From Marinifilum_A sediminis (GTDB taxonomy: Bacteria; Bacteroidota; Bacteroidia; Bacteroidales; Marinifilaceae), in NCBI GenBank assembly GCA_947496465.1, contig CANMCX010000001.1, positions 248,001-312,000 of the forward strand: a stretch of DNA of 64,000 nt. The letters are read 5' to 3'. Positions 46,437 through 55,701 of this stretch are shown piece after piece. Under the pieces are notes generated by a model that saw only the letters and a list, made by a program, of their open reading frames with translations, ran no database searches and was not told where the DNA came from. Made by a program: the position numbers and the translations under genes. The first letter of the stretch is position 1. Each line of letters opens with the position of its first letter.

Positions 46437-49400
46437 ATGAGAACACTTTTAACAATCATGCTAATTCTCTTCTACCAGGGTATTATTGCCCAAGAGAAAA
46501 CAAGCAACAACGACTGGGAAAATCCTCAGGTAGTTGGAATTAATAAGGAAAAAGCAAGAGCTTCCTTCTTTGCCTATAAAACAGAGAAAAAAGCCATTTT
46601 AAATGATAAGGCAAATTCCCCTTATTATATTAGTCTGAATGGAATGTGGAAATTCAACTGGGTGAGAAAACCTGCTGACAGACCAATCGATTTTTACAAA
46701 AACGACTATGATGTTTCCAAATGGAACGATATAAAAGTTCCTGCACATTGGGAACTGGAAGGATATGGCGTACCAATTTATACAGATGTTTCTTACCCTT
46801 TTCCAAATAACGAACCTTACATTCCTCACGATTACAATCCTGTAGGATCATACAAACGTACTTTTACCATTCCAAAGAGTTGGAAAGGCGAAGAAATTTA
46901 CATCCATTTTGGAGGTGTTCGATCTGCCGCTTATGTATGGGTTAATGGGAAAAAAGTTGGTTATACTCAAGGAAGTAAAACACCAGCTGAATTCAATCTA
47001 AGCAAATACGTTAAGCCTGGAAAAAATCAATTGGCAGTTGAGATTTATCGTTTTAGCGATGGTAGTTATTTAGAAGATCAGGATTACTGGAAAGTGAGTG
47101 GTTTTGAACGCGATGTATATCTTTATGCTCGCCCTAAAACTCACATCAGAGATTTCTTTGTGCAAGCAGGATTGGATGAAAACTATACCAACGGAACATT
47201 CTCTCTTGATGTTAAAGTGAATCAAATTCCTACAAAAACTACCAACAAATCAGTACAGGTTACTGTATTTGATGGGAAGAAAACTATTATCGATTTAAAT
47301 TCTGAAAGTAATTTGAAGCAAGGAGATAACCTATTTACTTTTGAAAGTAAAATCCCGAACGTTCGTAAGTGGACTGCCGAAACTCCAAACTTATATACCT
47401 TACAAGTAGAATTAAAATCAGGAAATAAAACAGAAGAAGTAATCCGAAGAAAAATTGGTTTTCGTACCAGTGAAATCAAAAATGGATTACTCCAAATCAA
47501 TGGTGTACCAATCACTGTTCGTGGAGTAAACCGTCATGAACACGATATGGATAACGGTCGTATTATTACTGAAGAATCCATGATTCAGGATATTCTATTG
47601 ATGAAGCAATTCAATATCAATTCGGTTCGTAACTCACATTACCCAAACCGTGAACGATGGTATGAGCTCTGCGATGAGTATGGATTGTATATGGTTGATG
47701 AAGCGAATATTGAAGCTCATGGTTGCGAACCTTACAACAAAGAAAAGACCTTAGCCAACAAACCAAGCTGGAAAAAGGCATTCATGGACAGAACGGTTTC
47801 CATGGTTGAAAGAGACAAAAATCACGCATCTATCATTATCTGGTCATTGGGGAATGAAACCGGAAGAGGACAAAACTTCCATGCCACCTACAAGTACATA
47901 AAGGAACGAGATAAAAGTCGCCCAGTTCAATCTGAAGATTCGGGACGCGAGTTTAATACTGATATTTTCTGCCCAATGTACGATCGTATGTGGGAAATGA
48001 TAAAATATGTAGAACACGTACAAAAGCGCCCATTAATTCAGTGTGAGTATGCACATGCTATGGGCAACAGTGTTGGCAACCTTAAAGATTATTGGGATTT
48101 AATCTACAAACATCGTCAATTACAAGGTGGATTTATTTGGGATTGGGTAGATCAAACATTCAGAAAAGTAAATGAACAAGGCGATACTATTTTTGCCTAT
48201 GGGGGCGATATGGGTGTTTACAAAGTAAAAAACGATTCCAATTTCTGTGCCAACGGATTGGTAACTGCCGATAGAAAACTTCACCCACACATTTGGGAAG
48301 TTAAGAAAGTATATCAGCCCATAGCTATTGAGAAAATTGACCACACTACGAATAGATTCAAACTAACCAATCGATATGATTTTATCAATCTTGATCATGT
48401 TGAAATTAGCTGGAACCTAAAAGAAGATGCTAGTGAAATTGCAAAAGGCACAGTAAACTCTTCGGAATTGTCAGCACATAATAGCAGGGAGTTTGAAATC
48501 AATCTTCCTAAAATTGAAGCTAAACCAGGTAAGGAATACTTTATTCTATTTGAGGCGCACAGTACTCAGGAAGAACCTTTAGTTCCAAAAGGACACCGAA
48601 TAGCTTGGGAGCAATTCCAATTGCCGATTCACAAGCCAATAGTCGCGAGCGAAGCAAATCAATTGGCTAAATTGAAAATGAAGGAAAATCAGAAAGAAAT
48701 ATCCATTGAGGGAAAAGAATTTAAGTTGACCATTTCTAAAATGAATGGCAGCATTAACTCATACAGTTTTGATGGAACAGAATTAATCGAAAAAGGTTTG
48801 GAACCCTTCTTCTGGCGGGCGGTTACCGATAATGACTTAGGGAATGGAACCCCTGCCAGATGCAAGGTCTGGAAGGATGCAGGAGAAAAACGCAAAATGA
48901 TTTCGATTGGTGTTAATCAAAATACTCCTCAGCAAATTGAGATTCTTGTGAAGTTGGATCTTCCAACAGTTACAAGTAAATATTCAAGCAAATACATCAT
49001 ATCAGGAAATGGTGATATCACCATTGAAAACACTTTTACTCCTGAATCGAATGATTTGCCAATGATTCCTCGTTTGGGGATGCAAATGCAATTGCCAAAA
49101 GAATTTGCCAACTTGGAATGGTTCGGAAGAGGTCCTCAGGAAACTATGTCGGATAGAAAATCTGCCGCTATTGTTGATCATTACAAAGGAAGCGTTTGGG
49201 AGCAATATCACCCTTACGTTCGTCCACAGGAAACGGGAAACAAAACCGATGTACGATGGATTGCCTTGACAAACAATGATGGCAAAGGATTAATGGCAAT
49301 TGGAGCCCCTTTACTTTCTGCTTCTGCCTTAGGATTTGATTACAAACAATTGTATCACGGTGGCAAAGATAAGCCTAACAAACATGGTAATGAAATCAAA

Positions 49401-49586
49401 CAAGGAGATGTTATCAGTTTCCAGATAGATTACAAGCAAATGGGAGTCGGTGGTGACAACTCATGGGGAGCTCCTGTTCATGCAGAATATTGCATTCCAT
49501 CTCAACCTTATCATTACAGTTTTATTCTTAGACCAATTAATGGTGAAAAGGATTTGAATCAGTTGAGTAAGCTTAGAGCAAAGTAA
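46437..49586 (+). CDS. Glycoside hydrolase family 2 beta-galactosidase (LacZ type)
   Basis: A 1049-residue exported enzyme: signal peptide (MRTLLTIMLILFYQGIIAQ), sugar-binding jelly roll (about 45-225), Ig-like domain (about 230-335), TIM barrel (about 340-620) with acid/base E474 (GNET) and nucleophile E537 (CEYAHAMGNS), then a second Ig-like domain and the beta-galactosidase small-chain domain (about 740-1030). The whole five-domain LacZ layout is intact. The start is the ATG at 46437; the frame extends upstream only to a TTG. It would remove beta-linked galactose in the periplasm. In this locus the galactose on hydroxylysine of collagen-type glycopeptides is a candidate substrate, which is inference; milk or plant galactosides are alternatives. 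Confidence 0.9.
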   Translation: MRTLLTIMLILFYQGIIAQEKTSNNDWENPQVVGINKEKARASFFAYKTEKKAILNDKANSPYYISLNGMWKFNWVRKPADRPIDFYKNDYDVSKWNDIKVPAHWELEGYGVPIYTDVSYPFPNNEPYIPHDYNPVGSYKRTFTIPKSWKGEEIYIHFGGVRSAAYVWVNGKKVGYTQGSKTPAEFNLSKYVKPGKNQLAVEIYRFSDGSYLEDQDYWKVSGFERDVYLYARPKTHIRDFFVQAGLDENYTNGTFSLDVKVNQIPTKTTNKSVQVTVFDGKKTIIDLNSESNLKQGDNLFTFESKIPNVRKWTAETPNLYTLQVELKSGNKTEEVIRRKIGFRTSEIKNGLLQINGVPITVRGVNRHEHDMDNGRIITEESMIQDILLMKQFNINSVRNSHYPNRERWYELCDEYGLYMVDEANIEAHGCEPYNKEKTLANKPSWKKAFMDRTVSMVERDKNHASIIIWSLGNETGRGQNFHATYKYIKERDKSRPVQSEDSGREFNTDIFCPMYDRMWEMIKYVEHVQKRPLIQCEYAHAMGNSVGNLKDYWDLIYKHRQLQGGFIWDWVDQTFRKVNEQGDTIFAYGGDMGVYKVKNDSNFCANGLVTADRKLHPHIWEVKKVYQPIAIEKIDHTTNRFKLTNRYDFINLDHVEISWNLKEDASEIAKGTVNSSELSAHNSREFEINLPKIEAKPGKEYFILFEAHSTQEEPLVPKGHRIAWEQFQLPIHKPIVASEANQLAKLKMKENQKEISIEGKEFKLTISKMNGSINSYSFDGTELIEKGLEPFFWRAVTDNDLGNGTPARCKVWKDAGEKRKMISIGVNQNTPQQIEILVKLDLPTVTSKYSSKYIISGNGDITIENTFTPESNDLPMIPRLGMQMQLPKEFANLEWFGRGPQETMSDRKSAAIVDHYKGSVWEQYHPYVRPQETGNKTDVRWIALTNNDGKGLMAIGAPLLSASALGFDYKQLYHGGKDKPNKHGNEIKQGDVISFQIDYKQMGVGGDNSWGAPVHAEYCIPSQPYHYSFILRPINGEKDLNQLSKLRAK

Positions 49587-49607
49587 ACTATCAGTAACAG
49601 ATCGTTT

Positions 49608-49796
49608 TCCCCGAAGGGGGTATACGAAAAAGCATAGTGTAACCGTCCGCGTAACGGACGGTTATTCAAATTTAGCTCTTTGAGGGCAATCAAAGAATTA
49701 AAACATTTTGTCACGGAGTGACTAAATTTAAATAACCACTCATTACATGGGTGGCAAACATCGAAATAAAAATAAATCCCCGAAGGGGGAAAACAA
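49608..49796. repeat. REP-type palindrome cluster between GH2 and GH63 genes
   Basis: Successive palindromes fill the 218-bp spacer: CCCCGAAGGGGG (49609-49620), AACCGTCCG/CGGACGGTT (49641-49663), GTCACGGAGTGAC (49710-49722), an imperfect CCACTCATTACATGGGTGG (from 49736), and CCCCGAAGGGGG again (49778-49789). The same modules surround the transposase gene at 56533-56982, so these are REP sequences mobilised by a transposase of that family. Confidence 0.85.
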
Positions 49797-49804
49797 ATGA
49801 TACA

Positions 49805-51832
49805 ATGAAATTCATACACATTAGTTTAATCGCAGCAATTCTCTCTCTCTCCTCTTGTGCTCAAAAAGCGGAAGAGAAGAAAGGGAATAATGCCACAGAC
49901 TTGCAGGATAAATATACAAACGTGCTAAATATTCAGGGCATTCCTGCAAAGCAATACGATTTAAAACCATTTGGTTTTTCCGATATGGGTGCATGGCATG
50001 GTTACGCTTTGCCTCATCAGGATAGTACAAGTTATTATGGAGGATTTGCCGGTCCTTTAAGCATGAAAATGTGGGGACAATGGCTGGGTAAGAATCTTTG
50101 TCAGTTGGAATTGACCAATGCAAGTAATAATGAAATAATCGATTTGAGCGACGCTAAGGCTGAAATGATCTATAAGCCCGGAATGCTTAAACAAATTCTT
50201 AAACTTAAGGATCTAACAATCGATATTCGTTTGATATTTGCCAGCAACAGAACTTCTCTTTTGCAAACATCCATTACGAACAATTCTGCTGAAGATTTGA
50301 ACCTACAAGTTGGATGGAAAGGTCAGCTTTTCGATAAAGGACTGCAATTGGCTACAAGTACAAATGGCATTCAGGTGAATTACGAAAAAAGTGATGAAGT
50401 ATTCCTAATTCAAAACCAGGAAGGAAAAGAACTTGCAATTGCAGATGACAAGCTTTCCTATCAAATGAATCTGAAAGAAATTCAGGCTTTAAAAGCTGGT
50501 GAACAAAGTAAAATCACCATACTTCACTCCCATTATTTTAATAATCAGGAAATAATGGCTGAAGCTAACCAACTGAAAACATGGCTGGAAAATCCTCAAC
50601 AAGTATTTGCCGATAACAAAACTCGTTGGAACGAATATCTTACCAAGGCTTTGGATAGCAAAAATACGTTGTTGGATAAAGAAGAAAACAAACGATTAGC
50701 TGTGAAGTGTGTACAAACATTAACCAGCAACTGGCGTTCTCCTGCGGGAGATTTACAACACGATGGAGTATTTCCTTCGGCAGCTTACCAGGGATTCTAC
50801 GGATTTTGGTCGTGGGATAGCTGGAAACAGGCTGTTGCCTTGGTTCGATTCAATCCTGAATTGGCAAAAAGTAACCTGCACTCTATGTTCCAATATCAGG
50901 ACGATATGGGCATGGTTGCCGATTGCGTGTATTTCGACCCAAAGGAGAACAATTGGCGCGATACCAAAGCTCCATTGGCTGCCTGGGCTGTGTTGGAGAT
51001 CTACAAAAGAACTCAGGATTTGGATTTCGTTGGTGAGATGTATCCTAAGCTAGTGAAATACCACAAATGGTGGTATCAGTATCGCGATCACGACCAAAAT
51101 GGATTGTGCGAATATGGTTCGACTGATGGCACAATAATAGCAGCAAAATGGGAAAGTGGAATGGACAATGCGGTTCGTTTCGATGATGCCAAAATGTTAA
51201 AGAACAACGATCACGGATGGTCGATGGATCAGGAATCGGTTGATTTGAATGCCTACTTGTTTGCCGAAAAAGAGCAATTAGCTGACTTGGCTGAGCTATT
51301 AGGTAAAAGTGAAGAAGCAAATGAATTCGATTCTCAAGCTAAAAAGCTAAAAGAGAGAATTGCCAAAGAATTTTACGATGAAACCAGAGGTTTCTTCTAC
51401 GACAGAGCCGTTAAAACGGGTGAATTGTTAACCGTTCAGCAAGGACCTGAAGGATGGATACCTCTTTATACTAAAATTGCTAATCAGGAGCAGGCAAAGG
51501 GTGTAAAATCCTTACTAACAGATCCTACAAAATTCGCAACAAAAGTACCCTTTCCTACCCTGGTTGCCGATCACAAAAAATTCAATCCATTAAAAGGATA
51601 CTGGAGAGGTCCGGTTTGGTTAGATCAGGCATACTTTGGTATACAAGCTTTGAAAAACTATGGATACAATACAGAAGCGGATAGATTGAGCCTAAAACTA
51701 TTGCAGAATGCTAAAGGTTTACTGCAAGATGCTCCTATTCGTGAAAACTACCATCCTATTACCGGAGAAGGTTTAAATGCCAATCACTTTTCATGGTCGG
51801 CAGCGCATTATTTACTCTTGCTAACAGATTAA
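49805..51832 (+). CDS. GH63-type (MGH1-like) alpha-glucosidase, lipoprotein
   Basis: A 675-residue lipoprotein (lipobox LSSC, Cys18). An N-terminal beta-sandwich (about 40-260) precedes an (alpha/alpha)6 barrel with FYGFWSWDSWKQA (about 335-347), W-E-S-G-M-D-N-A-V-R-F-D with the likely acid Asp454, KGYWRGPVWLDQAYFGI (about 597-613), and the ENYHPITGEG segment (647-656) with the likely base. This layout is shared by GH63, GH37 and mannosylglycerate hydrolases; I favour GH63, which includes alpha-1,2-glucosidases acting on Glc-containing caps. The start ATG at 49805 directly precedes the signal peptide; an upstream start at 49751 lies in REP sequence. Beside a beta-galactosidase, it could remove the outer Glc of Glc-alpha-1,2-Gal disaccharides on hydroxylysine. 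Exact substrate unproven. Confidence 0.78.
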   Translation: MKFIHISLIAAILSLSSCAQKAEEKKGNNATDLQDKYTNVLNIQGIPAKQYDLKPFGFSDMGAWHGYALPHQDSTSYYGGFAGPLSMKMWGQWLGKNLCQLELTNASNNEIIDLSDAKAEMIYKPGMLKQILKLKDLTIDIRLIFASNRTSLLQTSITNNSAEDLNLQVGWKGQLFDKGLQLATSTNGIQVNYEKSDEVFLIQNQEGKELAIADDKLSYQMNLKEIQALKAGEQSKITILHSHYFNNQEIMAEANQLKTWLENPQQVFADNKTRWNEYLTKALDSKNTLLDKEENKRLAVKCVQTLTSNWRSPAGDLQHDGVFPSAAYQGFYGFWSWDSWKQAVALVRFNPELAKSNLHSMFQYQDDMGMVADCVYFDPKENNWRDTKAPLAAWAVLEIYKRTQDLDFVGEMYPKLVKYHKWWYQYRDHDQNGLCEYGSTDGTIIAAKWESGMDNAVRFDDAKMLKNNDHGWSMDQESVDLNAYLFAEKEQLADLAELLGKSEEANEFDSQAKKLKERIAKEFYDETRGFFYDRAVKTGELLTVQQGPEGWIPLYTKIANQEQAKGVKSLLTDPTKFATKVPFPTLVADHKKFNPLKGYWRGPVWLDQAYFGIQALKNYGYNTEADRLSLKLLQNAKGLLQDAPIRENYHPITGEGLNANHFSWSAAHYLLLLTD

Positions 51833-51915
51833 TACAACAAGCAATTCTTGCTAACTAAGAATAGTTCCTTAGATATCAAATTTAGGATATCGCGTTTTAA
51901 GTTAGATTTGTTTTT

Positions 51916-51963
51916 AAAGGCACTTTACGATTCCGAAATGGATGATTAAGGTGCCTTTTTCTC
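51916..51963 (+). terminator. Terminator after the GH63 gene
   Basis: AAAGGCAC (51916-51923) / GTGCCTTT (51951-51958) followed by a T run. The 27-base loop is long, so efficiency may be low. It closes the plus-strand block that starts at 31101. Confidence 0.6.
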
Positions 51964-51983
51964 TTTAGATTAGATCCTAAAGA

Positions 51984-52009
51984 AAAGGTCGCACCTTCGC
52001 GCGACCTTT
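51984..52009 (-). terminator. Terminator of the M16 peptidase gene
   Basis: A perfect 9-bp stem AAAGGTCGC / GCGACCTTT just after the stop codon of the minus-strand M16 gene. The minus-strand continuation TCTTTAGG is only weakly T-rich. Confidence 0.6.
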
Positions 52010-52036
52010 AGAACTTATTATCTAGTATGGATTATA

Positions 52037-54862
52037 CTATTTCTCTTTTGGAGACATTACAATCTCTACTTTTCCAGTTTTAGCGAAGTATTTCTTAGCA
52101 AATTTCTCCACCTTTTCTTTAGTAATAGAGTTGATCATCTTCTCATAATCTTCTAATGAAAGTACACTCTCATCATAAATGTAATAATGGTTGATTGCAT
52201 TAATCCAATATCCATTCTTACGAAGATTTTCCTGATATTCTTTAATGAAGTTTTCCTTAGCCTCAACTAAATCATCTTCCTTAACTCCTTTAGTAAATAG
52301 AGCTTGAATTTCTTCATAAACAATACCTTTTAACTTATCAGCTTTAGCTGGATCAGTATCGAAACGAACAATTAAATTGTACTCTTCACGAGGCAATTTA
52401 TCTACAGAAGCTCTAACACCAACGCCATACGATCCACCTTCTTGCTCACGAATCACATCAGTATATCTTTTATCCAACAATTCAGCTACAATATCCATCA
52501 TGATACTGTTCTCTCTTGAGTACTTAATATCACCGTGCAAGTCGATATGAATAGTTGTTTTTGGAGTTTCCATTTCTCTTGCAAAATGGTTATAAGTATC
52601 TTTTTTAGGATAATCTACACCAGTATCTTTCCAGGTTTCTTCACGATCGATATCCTTAATACTACCAAGATAAGTTTCAATCATTGGTTTCGCTTTTTCA
52701 GCATCGATATTACCAACAAATACAAAAGTAAAGTCACTAGCATCAACAAATCTTTCCTGATAAACACGCTTCATGGTCTCAAGATTTAAACTAGCAATCA
52801 TATCTGTATTGAATAAGATCGTACGAGGATTGTGATCAGTAGTAGTTACAGAAACTGAATCTCTGAACGCCTTATTCACATCCGATCCCATATTGGCAAC
52901 ATATGCCATATATCTACCTTTTAATGCAGTAAATGCATCCTTATCGAAACGTGGAGCAACAAAATACATGTGTACCAACTGCAATAAGGTTTCAAAATCT
53001 TTAACAGAAGAGTTTCCGCTAAATCCTTCAGTTAATTCACCAATATATGGAGATACACGTACCGATTTACCAGTTAATAGTTTTTGTAAACTTGTTTGAT
53101 CAAACTGACCTAAACCAAAGTTAGCAATAAAACCACCTGCCATTTCAGCTGAAGCAAGATCCTCAACACCATATAAAGAATTTCCACCTTTACTAAAAGC
53201 TTGCAAACGAATTTCATTCTCTTTAAAATCAGTCTTTTTAACTACTACTTTTGCACCATTAGCTAAAGTCCATTCAGTAGCATCAAAATCAGAAAGCTTA
53301 GCTTCTTTTTTAACAACACCAGCTTTAGGCATTTCAGCAATCAAAGGCTCAGTAATTACTTTGTCTACGTAAGGCTTTAAATCAGCATTTTTCACCTTCT
53401 CAACCAGTGAAAGCAATTGTGCTTCAGTTGGCAATTCAATACCTTCCTTCTCAGGAGCAGTAAACGTGATAACTACATTTTCTTTTGTCATCCACTTTTT
53501 CGAAAATGCATTTACCTCATCGGCAGAAATACCTGGCAATAATTTCTTCATTGCTTCAAACTCAAACTCGATACCTGGTACAGGCTCATTCACAAGATAA
53601 TGTCTCTTATATCCTTGTACCAATCTGTCGTTATGCTGCTTGTTGCGATCCTTATATTGTTTTTCGATACGACTTAACATTTCTGTTTTTGCTCTTTCCA
53701 ATTCTGTAGCAACAACTCCGTGTCTGTTCGCTCTTTCAATTTCATTTAAGAATGTCTCAGTACCTCCAAGTAAATTACCTTCTTTTAGAGTTACACTGTT
53801 GTGATAAACATCCATTTTTCTTGCTCTGTTATAGTATGCTCCCCATCCATTAATAAATGGAGCGTCACCTTTCTGAAGCAATTCATTTAAGCGATCACCC
53901 AAAATACTTGAATACAAATCCTCAATTATAGAATTACGGTAGTATTTTAAATTTTTCTCTTGAAATGGAGTCGCTTTATGCTTGTAAAAGATGTCAAATT
54001 TGTAATTACTAACTTCTGGGTCAGTAATAATTCCAACAATTGGCTCCTTATTTCCAGGAACGTCGTAATAAACTCTTTCCTTTGCATCCTTAACTGCAGG
54101 AATATGAGCAAACATTTCCTTTATCTTCTGTTCAAACTTCTCAGCATCAACATCTCCAACTACAACAATTGCCTGTAGATCGGTACGATACCAGTCGTGA
54201 TAAAAATCACGAATTACTTTGTGATCAAAATTGTCAATTACATCTAGGCTACCAATAACATCACGCTTCGCATACTTTGATCCTTTATAAATTACTTTGT
54301 TTTGCTCTAAATAAGCACGCATTCCACCTGATCTACGAGTCCTCCACTCTTCATGAATAACACCACGTTCATTATCAATTTCCTCACCTGTAAGGCTTAG
54401 GTAATTCGACCAATCATGCAATACCAACAAAGCAGAATCCAATAGATTCTCGTTTGAGGTAGGAATATTACTAAGGTTGTAAACTGTTTCGTCTACATTT
54501 GTATAAGCATTAATGTTACGCCCGAAAGCAACACCATACTTTTCCAGATAATTCAGAACGCCTTTTCCTGGGAAATTTTCGGTTCCGTTAAAAGCCATAT
54601 GCTCTAAAAAGTGAGCCAATCCATTCTGATTGTCATTCTCAAGAATAGCACCAACATTCTGAACAATGTAGAAGCTGGCGCGATCTTTTGGTTCTTCGTT
54701 ATGACGCACATAGTACGTTAAACCATTCTCTAATTTTCCGGTCCTTACATTTGGATCCATCGGAAGTTTAGCATCCATGTTACTTTGAGCGGATAGCATT
54801 CCTGCCGCTGTCAAAACCAAAGTACCACAAAGACTAACTTTGCCAATAAAATTTTTAATCAT
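52037..54862 (-). CDS. M16 family zinc peptidase (insulinase/pitrilysin-like)
   Basis: A 941-residue exported metallopeptidase. The signal peptide ends near LSAQ (residue 26). The first M16 domain has the inverted zinc motif H84-F-L-E-H88 with a downstream Glu (ETVYNLSNIPT region) as third ligand. Three further M16-fold domains follow, the last lacking the motif, so this is a full-length two-halved pitrilysin-like enzyme in the periplasm. It would degrade medium-size peptides in its closed chamber. The start at 54862 precedes the signal; the frame opens earlier at 54907. It is monocistronic and convergent with the GH63 gene. Confidence 0.92.
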   Translation of the reverse strand: MIKNFIGKVSLCGTLVLTAAGMLSAQSNMDAKLPMDPNVRTGKLENGLTYYVRHNEEPKDRASFYIVQNVGAILENDNQNGLAHFLEHMAFNGTENFPGKGVLNYLEKYGVAFGRNINAYTNVDETVYNLSNIPTSNENLLDSALLVLHDWSNYLSLTGEEIDNERGVIHEEWRTRRSGGMRAYLEQNKVIYKGSKYAKRDVIGSLDVIDNFDHKVIRDFYHDWYRTDLQAIVVVGDVDAEKFEQKIKEMFAHIPAVKDAKERVYYDVPGNKEPIVGIITDPEVSNYKFDIFYKHKATPFQEKNLKYYRNSIIEDLYSSILGDRLNELLQKGDAPFINGWGAYYNRARKMDVYHNSVTLKEGNLLGGTETFLNEIERANRHGVVATELERAKTEMLSRIEKQYKDRNKQHNDRLVQGYKRHYLVNEPVPGIEFEFEAMKKLLPGISADEVNAFSKKWMTKENVVITFTAPEKEGIELPTEAQLLSLVEKVKNADLKPYVDKVITEPLIAEMPKAGVVKKEAKLSDFDATEWTLANGAKVVVKKTDFKENEIRLQAFSKGGNSLYGVEDLASAEMAGGFIANFGLGQFDQTSLQKLLTGKSVRVSPYIGELTEGFSGNSSVKDFETLLQLVHMYFVAPRFDKDAFTALKGRYMAYVANMGSDVNKAFRDSVSVTTTDHNPRTILFNTDMIASLNLETMKRVYQERFVDASDFTFVFVGNIDAEKAKPMIETYLGSIKDIDREETWKDTGVDYPKKDTYNHFAREMETPKTTIHIDLHGDIKYSRENSIMMDIVAELLDKRYTDVIREQEGGSYGVGVRASVDKLPREEYNLIVRFDTDPAKADKLKGIVYEEIQALFTKGVKEDDLVEAKENFIKEYQENLRKNGYWINAINHYYIYDESVLSLEDYEKMINSITKEKVEKFAKKYFAKTGKVEIVMSPKEK

Positions 54863-55390
54863 TTGTAATCTGTTTTTAGTGATTTGATTATACAAAATAC
54901 ACAACATAAGTGTAAGCGTCTTGTAAATTAACGAAAGAATTAGTTATTTAACAATTCAATTTGCATTTTTTAACAAGTAGCCATCTCTATGTTTATCACT
55001 CACTCTTAAATCAAAAATTAAAGTCAAATCATCAATAAACACAGATGATTCAACTATAATCAATAAAATCAACCCAAATGCAAAACACAATTAAATACAC
55101 TAAACAAATTAATTCTAAATAAGATTAAAAACTATTAATCTTAATCATTTAGATCAAAAGAATATTTGCTAGCCAAGGTTAACATTTCGATATTCTAATT
55201 AAATCAATTTGTATTAACAATACATTTCTACTAATTGTTTGTATTGAGTAAGGATTATTGTTATATTCAAATCAAGCTTAAATAAACAAACAGTCATTCT
55301 AAAATCAATATTTTGCAAGACTTATTAATTCACAATAGATTTTCTGCACGAGAAATCGATTCAAGTTGAATTTACAATTCAATTCAAATG
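54863..55390. other. AT-rich intergenic region upstream of the M16 gene
   Basis: About 530 bp without a credible gene. There is a small inverted repeat TGTATT / AATACA (55210-55224) and TTTGTATTGAG shortly after it. The region leads directly into the 42-bp repeat array. Confidence 0.55.
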
Positions 55391-55677
55391 TGCACAAAAT
55401 GCTTCATTTTGAAATGAGACACATTGTCACAAGGCACACTCGGTATAAATTCAAAATTGTGCATATTGCAACGAGTCACAGTCTGTATATTTTCTAATTT
55501 ACATGCATCGCGCCTAGGCACATTACCTGTAATTTCAAATTTATTTACATTGTGACCGAGCACACTAGGCATAATCTTTAAATTATATGTGCTGCGCCCG
55601 GACACAATCACCTCAGTATTGATAATATACCCATTGCGCCCAATAAAAATCGATAGGAAACTAAAATCTAAATACAT
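55384..55677 (-). CDS. Possible small repeat protein encoded by the 42-bp array (low confidence)
   Basis: The minus strand is open for 97 codons across the array. Because 42 is a multiple of three, the frame gives six 14-residue repeats of the loose form G/R/C-x-N-x-x-x-F/L-E/K-I-x-x-x-V-P, for example GHNVNKFEITGNVP and RCNMHNFEFIPSVP. There is no signal peptide. The ATG at 55677 is only 24 bp from the divergent ATG at 55702, leaving little room for a promoter. It may be a real repeat protein, the remnant of one, or a non-coding array that happens to be open. Confidence 0.3.
   Translation of the reverse strand: MYLDFSFLSIFIGRNGYIINTEVIVSGRSTYNLKIMPSVLGHNVNKFEITGNVPRRDACKLENIQTVTRCNMHNFEFIPSVPCDNVSHFKMKHFVHI
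55391..55645. repeat. Degenerate 42-bp tandem repeat array, six phased units
   Basis: A CACA core recurs at 55393, 55435, 55477, 55519, 55561 and 55603, exactly 42 bp apart each time, while the sequence between is diverged (GCGCC or similar before the core and an AAATT-rich middle). The phase has no indel over six units, which argues for constraint. It is unrelated in sequence to the 42-bp array at 37020. It lies in the divergent gap between the M16 gene and the unknown gene at 55702. Confidence 0.85.
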
Positions 55678-55701
55678 ACTCGAGACAAAACATTAATAAA
55701 A

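Noticed and set aside
55391..55645. CRISPR array
   Set aside because: Units are diverged along their whole length and only a short core is kept; no conserved repeat with variable spacers.
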